Part shown: one piece after another, positions 1-13,700 of the stretch
How positions within the stretch are numbered: position 1 is the first letter of the stretch
Layout of the letters: each line of letters begins with the position of its first letter
DNA from: Tanytarsus gracilentus
Lineage: Eukaryota > Arthropoda > Insecta > Diptera > Chironomidae
Direction: 5' to 3'
Assembly (NCBI GenBank): GCA_038502055.1
Contig: JAXRKN010000043.1
Coordinates: 4,030,001 to 4,094,000, forward strand
DNA: 64,000 nt
Translations under genes and position numbers: made by a program
The notes under the pieces: generated by a model
Database searches by the model: none
Told to the model about the DNA's origin: nothing
Seen by the model: the letters and a program-made list of their open reading frames with translations, nothing else

Positions 1-121
1 AAAGAAGAAAACTTTTAGTTTAAAGAAATTCTCGTCAATTTGTTACTTCCCGCACTAGAATAGTCGAGAGAATTTAATTTTATTGCACAACAAAAGATTT
101 TTGTTCGCAAGAGGATAAAAG
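1..121 (+). other. 5' flank / probable 5'UTR of the SLC22 gene
   Basis: AT-rich leader directly upstream of the ATG at 122. No open frame and no splice acceptor stand out. The promoter is not identifiable here and may lie outside the window. Confidence 0.4.
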
Positions 122-3100
122 ATGACAGCTGCAACGCCGTTAAACGCGGACGCTGAAGTGGATAATGAGGAAAAAAAGACATTGAAAGATGCCGTTCTGG
201 AAGGACTAGAGGAAAAGGGAAAAGGCAAAGATTGTTGGTTATGGTAAGAACACCGCAATCACACGTGAATCGCTATCAAAATTTCAACTCGACCTTTAAA
301 ATTGTAAATACATTGATAATGTCTAGATGGAATGAAATTTATCGGGCAGTGACACACATTCTTACAATGATTGTAATACAATCTTATAATGAATTTAATT
401 AGAAAATTTAAAAGAAACGTGGACATTTTCGTTTCTTTCAATTACGCTTGCGCCGAAGAAAAAAAATTATCATAAGAAGTAGACACGAACGATAGTAAAC
501 AAACCATGTTGTCGGTTTAAATTGAAAAAGTTATTTGATTAGCGTTACATTGCACATTGGGACGATTAGAAAACGAAAACCGCCACAATTCAGGATCTGT
601 GAGATGCAGTTTGTCCTTAAGTTATAATACTTAAAGATGCCTTGAAGCATCCTCTAATGACGTGCATCAAAAAAAAATTTCTTGTTCAGTCACAATAGTC
701 TTTTTGAAGCCCCCAAAGTCGACCCCTCTTAAGCTCGAGATAAATCATGATTTTTTATTTATTGAATTAATTGAGTTTTGACAACTGTCACTGAACATTT
801 TTAGATGTTTAATTGAAGAAAATTGTGTAATATATTTTATTTCTCTTCAAATTTCTCATTTTAAGCATTGGAAGTGCTCTAAACTTAACTTCAAAATATG
901 TTAAAACGGACTCACACGAAAACTTGCCTAAAGTCTATGGAACCTAATGGAACCTAAATTTGAAAGCATTTTCATAAAGACAAGAAAAAAAGCGTCAAGA
1001 ATGGGGAAGGAACTATCTGCTCATTTTTGCTCCTTTAAAAGTTATATGAGCTTGAAGATGACTCAAATTTTTCCAGTTTTGTATGAAGTGTTATTAAAAT
1101 TATAAATTTGTCTAAAAGGAGGCTTTGATTTTTGCACTTAATAAAATATTTAGAGGCTGTTTTAGTGGTCATTGGCGATGCTAAAAAATGTTTGCTGGTT
1201 AAAGCTTTATTTTAAACAAGCTAACAGACCCAAATTAAGGTTGCTAGTCATAAAAAACACTTAAATGAGTGTTCTATATTACACAACTTTATTTCATGTT
1301 TAGAGGGACTTAAGAGCCTGATTCCAAGGTCTGTATCATAAAAAATCTTATAGAATGGTGTTAAGAGGGCATTCACTACCTTGCCCAACCCGTTTTACTA
1401 TTTTGGCGGATCTCGTTTTCAAATCGTCCCAATGTGCATTGATTGAATTTACAACGTGATAGTTTAGATTTTTTTTGCAATCAAGCTACAATTTTTTCGC
1501 TTATCTTTTTGTGAAAAATTATGAGATAAGAAATTTACGTTACGATGATTATTTTGTCGTGTTGAAGGATTTATTACACTACAATTTAGTTACTTAATAA
1601 TTTTATTATGTAATTAATAATTATTCTTACTTTTTAATTGTCATTTACAGGTTTTTATTCAAATCACACACTGCGGTAATTAATGTAGTGTTTTCTTAGT
1701 AAATAATTTAAAAAGAACATCTGAGAACGTTTCTATGTATAGCGAGTGAGTTAAAGTAAATAAAACAACACTTTTCAGGTTTCCCTAAGTGTTTGTTGTT
1801 GTTTTTATGTGTAATTTTTTCTTCAAAAAGTAGATTTCTATTTTTAAATTGCTTTTTTTCTGGATGAGTGTCAAAATAAGTTCAGAATTTATACACAAAT
1901 AGAAACACAATGAAAGATAGAAATTAAGATTAAAAGTTTTCACAAGATTGTGAATAATTTATTAGTGGTAGAGAAAAAATCTACAGTTAACAGTAATAAA
2001 AAATAAATTAACATTTTGTTTTTTTAAACATCAGCAACATTAAAACACTGCTTATTAAAAAATAAATTTAACTGAAAATATTATTTTGTTAATTCAAATT
2101 TTGGACGATATTAATTTGAATTTCCTCTAAAAAACCATTAACTAATGTTTATAATTTGTTTGACTAGTTGAAAATATTAAATTAAAGGTTCCTCAAAATT
2201 GTCATTAATTTCCATCTCAAAAACTTTAATCATAATTTATTTTTTGGGGTTTGCATATCCACGAAGAAATTTTATTTATTTTTTCATCATTCAAACAGTT
2301 CCGTATTATAATTTAATCTAGTTCAACTGAAACTCTAATTCACTTATCATTAGACAGGAATGTCATTTGAAATGATAAAGAATGAGTGGTTGATAATCTC
2401 GAACTCTCTTAAATTCTCCACTTGAATTGAAAACTTTGTCACTTGACGTTAGCTTTAATGCGTTTATAAAATCCCAAGTCTAAGTGGCTGCAATATCAGC
2501 TAATCTAATCAAAGCAATAAAAAGTGATTTTATAAATTTATTCTCGCACACTTTTGGGGTTTTATTAAATTTCTCAAGTTCAATGTCATTTGAGCTCAGC
2601 TGTTTTTTTTTGTGTGAACATTCTTCAAACATTTACTTTTTTCTATCACATTGTAACAATTCAAATAAATGTTTTTCATGTGAGATGAGAAGAACTGAGA
2701 AATAAATTTTTGGAAGGGTTTCAAAAAATTGTCGTGAATGAACTTGCTGTATTTTATTAAGACATTCTTCCCTGCATTCTTCAATCTGTTTAAACACGCA
2801 AATTAAATTTTTTTAAACGTAAAATAATTTTAAAACGACATTAAAATTAACTCATCGAGCAATGCGTAATAGTTTTTAAATACACAAAAATTCTGACTTA
2901 ATCTCATCTTTAATAGGGTTAAGGTCGAGGTTAATCTTCTAAAAATACTTTTTGGTGTCATTAAACTTTATTTAAAAAAAACTTGAATGCAAGTCTCGCA
3001 TGCAAGTTTTAACAATTAATTTTCATTGTCTTCTCATAGGATTATGTTCATTCTTTGTGTGACCCCAAACATCATCAACGGATTCCACATCTCATCTTAT

Positions 3101-4907
3101 GTATTTTTAAGTAAAATTCCCGAAACATTCTTTTGCGTTGTTCCCGCATTAAACCACAAAAACTGGAGCTATGAACAAATTCGTGAAATCGCAATTCCTG
3201 GTGGTCTCGAAAAAAACCAAAGTTGTGATTTATACAAATGGGACTATGAGAAAATTGCAGATTTGAGCTTCGAGCAGGCTAAAATTTATCTAAAAGATAA
3301 AGAGAAACCAAAGACTGTCACGTGTTTTGAAATGAAGGAACAGGACGATGATTATGCATTCCATTATGAGCAGGAGAAAGATGTCAGCTTTGTGCCAGAA
3401 TGGAACCTAGTATGTGATCGGACAACTTACAGGTCAAATGTTCAAGTTGCCCTCTCAATTGGTAAATTCGTCGGCGCATCAACTTTTGGAATTATCAGTG
3501 ACAAGTAAGTTATAAATTTGATCTCAAAAAAATTTCATTAATTTTTCTAATTTTTAGATATGGTCGCAAAACGAGTTTCAATTTGGCGGCAAGTCTTTAT
3601 ATATTTTCGGGTCTTTTAACAACCTACGCACCAACGTACATCCTCCTCATGCTCGGTCGCATTGGGTTGGGATTCTGTGGTTCGGGTGTCTTTTACTCAC
3701 TCTTTACCCTCATCACGGAAAACAGCGGCCAAAAATACCGCTCGAGCTTGTCAATCGCTTATAACTTCAGCTACCCACTCGGATTTCTATTTCTTGCCTT
3801 CGCCGCCTATGTTTTTCCCAAGTGGAGGGATTTATCGCTGGCATTGACAATCCCATCATTTTTACTCTTTATTCATATAATGTAAGTGGGTTGTAATTAA
3901 AATGCTTTTGATAATTTATTAAAATAAACTTTCAGATGGCTCGTTGAGTCACCGAGATATCTCATAAGCAAGGGAGAATATAAGAAAGCATATAAAATGC
4001 TTTATGGTAAAAAACCATCAGCTGACTATCTCCTCGAACTTCAATGTGACAAAGAAGCAATAATCGAACCCGATACCGATGATGAAACAGTTAAAGTTTC
4101 GTTTTGTGAAAAACTACGAGGATCTTTTCAGGAAGTTATAAAAATCTATGGACCAGCATCGCTTCGAAATAAAGCACTAATTTGTCATTTCACATGGTGT
4201 GTCACTTCTTTGACCTATTATATGCTTGCTCTCAACGCAGCAAATTTCCGAGCAAACATCTACGTATGGACAGGACTGACAGGAAGTGTCGACATTTTCG
4301 GCTACATTGTCTCAATTTTCATCCTCAAATGGGCCACGCGTAGACTCGCTCAATTTACACTTTTCGTTCTTGCTGGAGCATTTCTACTCTGTGTGCTCGG
4401 CGTATCAAAAGATAAGGAAGTAGTTTTGCTTGTGTTCGCTATGTGCAGTCGATTCTGCATTACCTCGGTGTACGCAATTATGACTTTACATACGGCCGAA
4501 ATGTTTCCAACGGAAATTAGAAATTCAGTTCTTGGAATTAGCTCGACAGCAGCCCATTTCGGGTCATTCTTCGCTCCCTACATTGGTTAGTGGAAAATTT
4601 ACTGATTTTATGAAAAAAATTTAACTTTTAATTTATTTTAAAGTCGACCTCCTCGGTCCGTTATCATGGTATATACCCACAACAATTTGCGGTACTCTCA
4701 TCGTTCTCGCAGGATTTCTTATTTTATTCGTAAGTAGCGTAAATCAATCAACTGTCTGTCTCCTGTCTAATTATGAAAATTCTTCTTCTTAAAAATATCT
4801 TCATGCAGCAACCTGAGACGAAACATACAGGTCTGACAGATCATGTCGCTGAGGATTTGAAGCATGACGGGGAAAATGACTTGGAGTCGAACAATAAAAA
4901 GATATAA
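122..4907 (+). CDS. SLC22-type organic cation transporter, complete, six exons
   Basis: Exons 122-243, 3040-3504, 3558-3881, 3936-4585, 4644-4729 and 4809-4907 join in frame through GT-AG introns to give 1746 nt (581 aa). This is close to the usual 550-600 aa of SLC22 proteins. Seen: a short hydrophilic N-terminus, a first membrane segment from about residue 41, and a large extracellular loop with several cysteines (about 60-170). There is an MFS loop motif SDKYGRK at about 194-200, the SLC22 hallmark ESPRYL at 308-313, PTEIRN at 495-500 and QPETK at 550-554 after the last membrane segment. Family knowledge: 12-TM major facilitator proteins of the plasma membrane that move organic cations, carnitine, carcinine and similar solutes; the substrate cannot be read from sequence. 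The start is the first ATG after the candidate 5'UTR; the exon 1/exon 2 junction restores a Trp codon. Intron 1 is 2796 nt, the others 53-79 nt. The gene converges on the elongase. Confidence 0.93.
244..3039 (+). other. Intron 1 of the SLC22 gene
   Basis: Donor GTAAGA at 244 and acceptor TTCTCATAG ending at 3039. Apart from the transposon-like insertion at 553-1436 the intron is plain AT-rich sequence. Short open frames in it look like chance. Confidence 0.85.
553..1436. mobile_element. Non-autonomous TIR element with 5-bp target duplication (Transib-like ends)
   Basis: Left end 553-584 and right end 1405-1436 are inverted copies matching at about 29 of 32 positions, starting CACATTGGGACGATT. 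The direct repeat CATTG flanks both ends (548-552 and 1437-1441), as expected for a 5-bp target-site duplication. The 884-bp body has no long reading frame, so it is non-autonomous or decayed. A CAC start plus a 5-bp duplication resembles Transib elements (family knowledge: CACWATG ends, 5-bp duplications), but that class assignment is inference. It sits inside intron 1 of the SLC22 gene. Confidence 0.75.
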
Positions 4908-5039
4908 AGAAAAATTTTTATTCGTGATGTAAGTGTCAACGAGGTGAAGAGCTCGCAGGAAGGCTTTAAGAAAAAAATAACAATCTAAAATTTTTTTATA
5001 TGTTGAATGATAATTTTTTATGGCTAGTTAGTGACAGAG

Positions 5040-5045
5040 AATAAA
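5040..5045 (+). terminator. Candidate poly(A) signal of the SLC22 gene
   Basis: AATAAA lies 133 nt past the stop codon at 4907. Further AATAAA copies occur downstream, for example at 5342-5347, so the choice among them is uncertain. Confidence 0.35.
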
Positions 5046-5551
5046 AATAATGCGAAATTATTTAAGAAGAAATCAACTCGATTTAATTTGTAAAATTAAT
5101 TTTGTAGAATTTTCACATGCCGGAAATTTATTCATCCACGAAAGTTAATGGGTAAGTTTATACGTTATAAAAATAAAAATACTTGTCAATTATATGATGC
5201 CGATTTTATTAAAATATAATTTTCCTTGCAGCAAGAATACGTTCACAATAAAAATAAATTTGGAATTAATATAAAAAATAATTTTATGAAATTTACAATG
5301 TCAAATTTTACTATTTAATTTAATTTATGATAGATTCAATCAATAAATAAAGTTTTGAATGAAAATTAGGAAGAAAATGAAAAGAAAGAGGAAGAAAAAC
5401 CGCGAATGACTTAGCTTAACTTAATTTAATTTACAAGCTAGGGATGGAATACGAGTTCATGTGCAATTTAATAAGAAATATCTAAATTAATGCTTATTCT
5501 GTAATTTTTTTATAAATCATGCCAAAATAGAATTTAAAAAAGTCATTAAAT

Positions 5552-5557
5552 TTTATT
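5552..5557 (-). terminator. Candidate poly(A) signal of the ELOVL gene
   Basis: TTTATT on the + strand (AATAAA on the - strand), about 190 nt past the elongase stop codon. Such hexamers are common in AT-rich DNA, so support is weak. Confidence 0.3.
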
Positions 5558-5745
5558 ATAAATTATAAATTATAAGTTTTTAAAAATTATTGCAATTCTT
5601 TCTCTTTTATCACTTAATAAATGCTTTAACCTCCATTAAATATTAATAAAATGTTCCTTAAGAAATTGCACATAAACTTTTAAAAAGCTCTCTCAATGCC
5701 ATAATGGAAATCTTAATTTTTTCGTGATATTTCAAAGTTCCTAAA

Positions 5746-8700
5746 TTACTCCGTCTTCTTATCTTTAACATCACCATTTGTTAAAATATTTCCATTCGCA
5801 TCGAGAGCTTTCGATGGTTTCTTCTTCAAATAGGCTTTAATGTAGAATGATGAAAACATGTAGGTGAAAAGGGCAGCGTTGAATGTTAGAAGAGCAGCAA
5901 TGGATTTGGGAAATCCACATGTTGGCTGAAATTGAACTTGCACCGTGTGACAAAAGACAACCAAGAATTGAATCTACAAATGAAGAAAGTGAGAAGGCAA
6001 AAAATTAATTAAAACTCATTAATATGTTTGTCATGTACGACAGTGCAGCTGTTGATACTCACGATTTGTGCTTGTGTGAGGAATTTTTTCCACCAAAGGT
6101 ATTTCTGCATTGAGGGCATTGCGGAGAGCATATAGTACATGTACATAAGTACATGAATAAATGAATTAATGAGGCCCAGCAGAGTTCCATGTCCACCTAC
6201 CGAAAATGCAATAGAGACGAGAGAAAGAACAAAAAAATTATTAATAATTCGAGTTGAATTTTATTCAGGAAGTTTCATCATTTTTCCTCTCTTCAACGGG
6301 GAGGTCAAAATATGCAAATAAGTGAAAGCGAGACGAGCGCAAAATAAATAAAATGCAATAAAAATTGTGAAAAAATGTATGAAACATGATTCAACTTTTC
6401 ATGTGAGAAGAATGGGAGAAAAAAATTAATAAAAGCCCGTGTTGCATAAAGGCAATGACTTCCTATTGATACAGCAAAAATTTGTGTATTTTAATTTTAT
6501 TGAGGTTAAATTTTTAAATTAAAAAAATACGTTATAAATTTGACATCAGTTATTATTTGACTTTTGTGTGAAATTAAAGCATGAAAACTGTTTTAATTAA
6601 GAATTTCCACCTTTTCTCCATTTCTACTCGCATACATACGACCACTATAGCAATTTTTTAATTCCATCGTGTGTACTTTTCCTGACCATTGCATGCAAAA
6701 AATGACTGAAACAAAAACGGCACTGGAAGGAATATGAATGAATGAATGTATACCGTTGAGGGACATTAAATGAATAAACATGGATGTTGGACGTTGTTTT
6801 AGCATCCACCACCCTCTCTCACTTCCATAACTCCGCTATGAACCGCAAAAAATATTTTTCATTTTTTCAAATTTTATCCACTGCTGAGTTGTCTCGTATA
6901 TGCGTGTGATATTTATGAAAAAAAAATCTTTCGCGATGGCATAAAATGAATCAACTATGTCTGGTGATGATAAAAAAGTATAAATTTCCATTCGAGTCAT
7001 CCGAGTATCTTTAACGTCAATCACGATGAAAGGTGAAAAAGTTTTCAAAAGTTGAATAAAGGTTGACATTTAAATTTTGTCGACTCTTACTTTAAAATTT
7101 TCAAGTAATTCTAGATATTAAAGTTATTTTAAAACTCATTCAAACCATGACTCTCATGCTGTTTATCTGATAACAGAATATGCGTGCATGGTAGCATCTC
7201 CACCCCATAAAAGATATATTGAGTTGATGAAAAGAGTCGCGTGAATTGAAAATATCAATAAGCGTAATGTCTTGCGGTAGAAAGCTAACAAGAATTGAAA
7301 AGTTTTCTTCCTGGCGGCAATAAACAAGCGGTGTCGATTGAGAGTGCGAGGGTGGAAATATGTGTGACATATGAGACTGCATGGAACAAAGAATATTGCA
7401 TAAATTAGAGATCCTTATCTTGTGTTTTCATACTCGCTCGAAGACAAACAATACATCAAGTGGAATTTTTTATCAGGATTTTTTTTTTATTAAAGCAACT
7501 CCAGAGAGAATTGAAAATGGACTTTCTTATGAGAGTTACGGCATCGCAAATTAAATTTATCGACTTTTGTGCATTATGTGAGTAAAATTTAAATTTCAAA
7601 TTGCAATGCGTACTGTCGATGACATATGTATGCCAATTTGCTGTCTCCGGCATATTTATGGCACATTCGAATGAAATGTAAACCTCGCCAATCTTCAATT
7701 CAACGAAATTGGAATTTCGCTCGATCTAAACTCACTTCGCGGAGGAGCATTCAACAAACAGTAACTGTCGATGGATGAAATGTGGATGTTTTTAAAAAAT
7801 ATTTTAGGGGTTGATAAAAAATTTGGGAAGATTAAATTTTTTTTATCAATTTTTTAAATTATCCAAAAAAAGTTTTTGATATAATTTTTTATATTTTTTC
7901 GACATCCCAGCTTGCTCTCATACCCACATATGATGTTGTATGCATGTATTTCGAATTGAAATAGATCATCCCCTCTCCAGGGTTAACAAATAAAATTGGT
8001 TAGAAGGTGGAATAAATAAATTTTTTCCACGTTCAATCGCTCCATTCCACCAGCGTCGTGTGTGTATGTCAATTCAACACAGTAAATTTAATAAACAAGT
8101 TTCACAAGAAAAAAAATTTCCCACCCATATTGTTGATTTTTTCTCTCAACTCTCGAAAGTTTTTCGTGCTCCTTCTTCACATTTTTTACCTCTTTTTTTC
8201 TTCTGCTGCAAGTCATGAAGATTGAGATAGAGAAAAGAGGAGGGAAGGAAAACTCAATTGGCTTGAAAATTGTTTTCAAATTCAAATATTTAAATTTCAT
8301 TTGTATTTGCTCTCGCGCGCTCTTGTTTCTCAGCAGAAAATGATAAAGGAACGAAAAGTTTGCTCCGAGAATTTTTAAGTGGTGTATCTTTCAAATTAAA
8401 CATTATTCACAAGAAAAAAAGAAGTCGAAAGTTAACAAAATGAAGAAGAAAAAAGTGAAATTCCAGATGGAATTCTTCGGGAGTTTTTCTTTTTAAAAAT
8501 AATTTCTAAGAGGTTTAATTTTCAGAACCGCGAAAAGTTTTTGACTTTAATTTATTTAAAATCTTCAAAGTTATTTTTCTTTAAAATAAGAATTTTTAAC
8601 ACTCATCGATACGAAGGTATTTGGCCTTACTTGGATGAATGTGCACAAAAATTGTTATATAATTAGCGGATACTATCAAAAGACAGCAACGCCGTTTGCA

Positions 8701-10738
8701 GAATTTTTATAATATAAAATATTAAGAAAACCCCGCTATATATTAATTTTGGATACTTTCATAGTAAAGCGAGTGCATACTTATGTGATATGAAGATTTT
8801 TTCGCTTGTGAAGTATAAAACGAAAAAACGAGAAACGAAAAAATGTTTCACACTTCGATTATTTTAAATTAATTTTTAAAAATAATAAAATTTGGAGTTA
8901 TTTAAAAATTACGTCAAAAATTTTTTAAAATTAAAATTTAAAATTTTAATTAAATTTAAGCAAAATTTTCGAAATTTTGAAGTAATTGATAAAACATCAC
9001 TGACAAATGACCCCTAAAATAAAAAATTTAAAATCTTACCGGCAAAATATTTTAAGCCAACGAACCCGGCCAAAGGCATCAATGTGTGATGATATAAATG
9101 CAGGAATGTCACCTGTGAATTTTTTTTACGAAGCACGAAAAACACAGTGTCCAGTAACTCGACAATTTTTGCAATATAATAAAGCCACACGGCACGAGCC
9201 ATCTGAAAAGTGAAAAATTAGAGTTAAAAAGTTTAATATAATTTTTTTCGTCCACATCCCGCACGATGATTCATTGCAAAAAAAAGTCAAGTAGAGGCGG
9301 GTGACGTGGTTGGTAAAGTGATATGTGATTATAAATTACCCTCATTGCACTCGGATCAGTGCTGTAGTCAACAGGTTGACATCGAAAATTATAATGTTTC
9401 CTCCAACCGCCTTCTAACCCCTACAAAAAAGAGAAAATTCACAAATTAGTTACGACAAGGACTTTTAGTGGAAGCAAAAATTGTTTTTTGAGTTTACAAA
9501 TAATTTCAATAGTCGAATTGTGTCTATTTGATTGTCCAATTGCTGCAGCTACATAAATTTAAATTTGACACTCGACCCTGTGGACACCTCCAGCATCTTT
9601 CCGCACATATTCCATTCATGCCCGGTCGTACCACATACACATATTTTGTGAAATTAAATTTAGAATAAATTTTTTAGAGCACTATCTGCTAGCTGCTGGA
9701 TTTATTTTTTTTGCTCTGTGTCACATTCTCTAAAATGTGTCATGCTAGCATGTATCTGGATGGTGTTTTGCGGAGAAAATTTTTAGAATTTAAATTTTAA
9801 ATTGCATTCATGGAATTTTTTAAGGCTGATGTGATTTAAAGTAAAAAAAAATCCGTGCGATAATCGGAATTTAAATTTAAAAAAAATAAAAACTATAAAA
9901 CAAATATTTTTTTCAATTTTAAGGATTTGAACCTAAATTTCTCTAGTTTTTCAACACACTTGATTTTTTAATTTCTAAATAAAACAAATAAAATTCAAAG
10001 TATTTCAGGCAATAAAACTAATTTAAGGTTAATTCACAAATAGAATAAAGTGCACCCTAATTCATTTGGACATTTAATTTTAAAATTTGCAATCCCATAA
10101 AAACTTATTTGACATTTTGTTTATTAAAAAAACATCCCACACCGCGAGATGTGGAAAAAAGTCCAATCAACCTTCGGAATGTAATTTTCCAATGCTTCAC
10201 ACTTACTTTATGTCCTCACACAACCACCTTAATACATTTCTTTCAAACGCTATGACATTTTATTATCCTCTCAACTACATTTGGAGTTATTACTTTCTAA
10301 TGGCTGAACACTATCGATTTACTCATTTTATAGTTTGGACGTCCAGTGTGTGCACAGCATGTTATCAATAGCTCTTTTACTTCCGAAATATCTCCCATTA
10401 CAATTTCAACATAAAAACTTACCTCAATAACTAGAATGATACTAAAAACAACTTGTGATACGTTGTAAATGATCAGTGTGTTTTTAAGCTGAAAGGGTTT
10501 TCGGTTTTTCATGTAACGTGGACCGGCATAGAGGCAGAAATAGAGATATGTTGCGATGATTGATAAGAGTGGCCCAGGAGTGTTCGCAAGGAACCACGGT
10601 TTTGTCCGAAGATCTGAAAGTGTCAAGGTGAGGTTACATTTTTTTGAAAACATTCAAAAGTCACTGACCTTCATGTTCGACAAAAAATTCCACCACCCGA
10701 TCCACAAAGCTGCCATTGCTCGCTAGTTCCTGTGACAT
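5746..10738 (-). CDS. Very-long-chain fatty acid elongase (ELOVL), complete, six exons
   Basis: Exons in gene order: 10738-10669, 10613-10423, 9420-9340, 9202-9040, 6196-6063 and 5973-5746. They join in frame to 867 nt (288 aa), within the usual 260-330 aa. Seen: DLRTKPWFLANTPGPL near residues 24-39, CQPVDYSTDP in exon 3, LLDTVFFVLRKK at 130-141, the catalytic histidine box HLYHH at 149-153, GGHG at 169-172, NSFIHVLMYMYY at 179-190, and C-terminal KKTE, a KKxx ER-retrieval signal. Family knowledge: a multi-pass ER-membrane 3-ketoacyl-CoA synthase that condenses acyl-CoA with malonyl-CoA. The pattern suits the ELOVL1/7-like insect group; chain-length preference cannot be read. Introns are 55, 1002, 137, 2843 and 89 nt. 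The start ATG is the one that keeps exon 1 in frame with exon 2. An acceptor-like TTCAG (10754-10750) just upstream suggests a 5'UTR intron. Confidence 0.95.
6197..9039 (-). other. Long intron of the ELOVL gene
   Basis: 2843-nt intron between the histidine-box exon and the GGHG exon, with consensus donor (GTAAGA) and acceptor (GGTAG). Only AT-rich sequence and short chance frames are seen; no nested gene is recognised. Confidence 0.8.
9421..10422 (-). other. Intron 2 of the ELOVL gene
   Basis: 1002-nt AT-rich intron with donor GTAAGT. It contains one copy of the dispersed B-box-like motif (9922-9934). Nothing else is recognised. Confidence 0.8.
9922..9934 (-). repeat. B-box-like dispersed motif, copy 1
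   Basis: AGGATTTGAACCT on the + strand. Read on the - strand it is the tRNA T-arm/B-box form GGTTCAAATCC. It lies in AT-rich DNA with no tRNA cloverleaf around it. Confidence 0.5.
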
Positions 10739-13700
10739 TTTAGCTACTGCTGAATTTTTTTTTGCTTCACTCAACCCTAACTCACGTTTTTGCAAACTTT
10801 TATCCGCTATTCAAACTCCAATCACTGATTTGTATCGCGGTGATGATGCGTTCAATCCTGTTGAAAGAGAAAGAGCGAAAAAAATTTTCAATAAAGGCAT
10901 GAGATGTGAGAAATTGTATCATAAAGAATGAAAAAGTGTATCGTCATCACATGATGATGACATGAGAAAGCATCAATAAATCAAGTGTGTGTGTGAATAT
11001 GCGGAAAATTTTCACGTTCAATGATACTTGAAAGTGAGTGATTTGCAGGATGAAGAGAAAAAATGTGATAAAATTTATAATAAAAAAATTCCAATGAAGT
11101 CATTGTGTCTATGCGGTGTACGTTGCAATCGCATTTAGGTAATAAATTAATTGGAAAATCCTTTCTTGGGAATTCTAAAATGTGCAATCTGTTCCGAGGT
11201 AACAGACGGAGGCCAGGAAATGAAAAAATTATATCCAAGATGTGAAATGACAAAAAGGCTTTTTATTAAAAAAAATTCTTTCTTTCAAGGAATTAGAATT
11301 TAATTTTTTCTTATAGTTTAATTTAAGTTGTGTTCATCCCTTGAACTAAATCTCAGACTTTCCCACCATCAATACATTCAGCTAAAATTAATACATTGTA
11401 ATTCTATCTGGAGACGTTTTCATTTCGTGATCGGATTTATGATGTTTCGTGTGAATTCTAATTATTCTGCAATTAGTCGTTGATAGCATCACAGATACAT
11501 AATGAGAATTTCTACGAAAGTCTGCGCTCTCACTCCCGATGCTTTAGTTTAATGCCCCCTAAATGGATGCGACACACTAATTATTTATGACAGTTGGAAC
11601 TAATTAATTAAGCATTTAAAATGAAAATTGTTTGCTTCAATGTGTGAGTGTCCAACTTTGCTCTCGCTTGATTGTTTTGTGGGCTGGAGGGTGGGGAGAT
11701 AGAAATGTCGAGGATAATGGCTTTAAAAAATTAAGTTAGACTGTTGCTCTTTGTTTTTAATTAATTAGTGATGGAGCAAAAATTTCATTTAGAAGATTGA
11801 ATAGTTGAAAAAAGTTATTGATGCAAAACAAATATTTTGATTTAATTTTACACCTAAAATTTTTAAACGGCTCAAAATCTTTTCAATTTATTTTTAAATA
11901 TTTTGCATCCCACAATCATACAATTTTTCCTCCCACATCTCAAACTTGACTTCATTAATTTGGAGCAAAAAAATTGTTGCTGCCATAAACTCTCGACGAA
12001 TCAAAAAAGAATTAAGGAAAAAATTCTCAAACTAAATAATAAATTCACCCCTCAACACATTGCCATTTTTCCGGATGCTAAATGAGGGGACTTTGACGTT
12101 GACTATGATCATTTATTAGTAATTTATGAAGAGAATTACTAAAACAGTCTTTGACAGGCGAAACAAACTTTTTTTGTTTCGACTAAATTTTTCTCTTCAT
12201 ATTTTTGTTCGCCTCAAAGCCAGAAAGAAATTCGCACGCATTTGGAGCGAGCAAGCGAAATGACAGTGAAAAACCGGAGGGGATTATTTGTTGAAACATT
12301 CTTTGGGAATAATTTTTATGTCGCAACCCATCTCAAAGGTATTTTGTTGGGCCTCGAGTTTTTCTCTCCTTTTAAGCGGACTTTTGCCTTTTTTAACCGT
12401 CTCCGCTCGCCACCCACAACCTCTTGAGATAGCCAGCGGACAGTTTATATCAAAACTTTGAGGATGAGAATCAAAACAATTTTTTTACGAGTGGTTGCAA
12501 AAAAAATCTTCTGTGTGCGACTTTTTTTATGACGAGAGGGCAAAATTTTTGGAGGCTGTAAACAATTTTGGACATTTATTTTAAAAATAAAAAATGAGTT
12601 GAATTTTTGAATTTAATTTAATCATCAACCTCAAAAATTTATTGCTCACTCAAACGCTTTTGAGTCAATTCAATGATTTTTGCCCTTTAGCATTTGAAGT
12701 TTTTAGCATAACTTTTGATGTTTTGTTTTGTCTTCTTGAGATGAAATGACCAGGATTTGCTCCACTTTTCACCAATAACTTTAATCCAACAATAGAACGA
12801 AGAAATTGTTGTGTCGATTGTTAACTTTGGCTTTTTATTGTTTTTAAGAAAAAAGTTGAACATTCACGATATTCGAGTTTTTTGCTGAATCGAAGTTAAA
12901 TGAAGATTTAAAGACTTTTAACGATTGAACACTCACGGTGGAAATTCAATCGAACGACAAAAACAGAATAAATTTTTTAAGAATCTTTAAAAAAAAGTTT
13001 GAAATTTAATTAACTTTAATAATGACACGAAGCTCAGGTTCTTTGCACTCACTTTCGTGATGAAACTCTTTTAGATGAGAAAATAAGTAAAGAAAAAGCT
13101 GCGAAACGTGCCATTGCCATCTTTGAAGGAGTTTGCTGAATTTTTATCGAAAAATTGAAAAGTTTTTGAGAAAACATAAAAACAAGTGTTTGACACAGGA
13201 AATCCAAAAATTTGTTTCCAAACTTAATTTAAACTTTTTAGTTCTAAAATTATTATAGATAGAAAATTTATTTTCCAATAAATTCTAATTTATTTTCGAG
13301 AGTCACAACTGTATTCGAAAAATAGCTTTGCAATTCAAAAAAGGTGGCGAATGCATAAATCAATTGAGATACACCGGTTGGCTGTTGTCATGATTATCGA
13401 AATTCTCTGTGAATGTTTTCACAAGCACTTTCAAAAACTACTACAGCATGTTGAAGGTAGTAAAGCACTTGACTCCATGATGTGGGAGAGATGAAAAGTT
13501 TCTCACCAAAAAAAAAAATTACTTTTTCACTCTGTTATTGGGGTTTTCGGTTGTTACTCGATATTACCTTTCGAAACGTGCAGAAGGCGTAAGCTGTTCT
13601 ACAAACCGAGCCCTGCCGGATGTTGCTCGAAAATGGGAAGAAAATAAAGCTTCAAGAATCGATATAAATCGGCTCAAAAGCAAAGTGTGTAAAGAGGAAA

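Larger units (their letters stand above)
4908..5745. other. Tail-to-tail spacer between the SLC22 and ELOVL genes
   Basis: 838 bp of AT-rich DNA that must hold both 3'UTRs. Poly(A)-like hexamers are present on both strands. No other feature is seen. Confidence 0.7.

Noticed and set aside
9007..9213. Plus-strand frame over an elongase exon
   Set aside because: Shadow of the minus-strand histidine-box exon, which has clear homology.
10087..10371. 94-aa plus frame in ELOVL intron 2
   Set aside because: No domain; lies in intronic AT-rich DNA and includes one of the flanks of a B-box-like motif block only by position.
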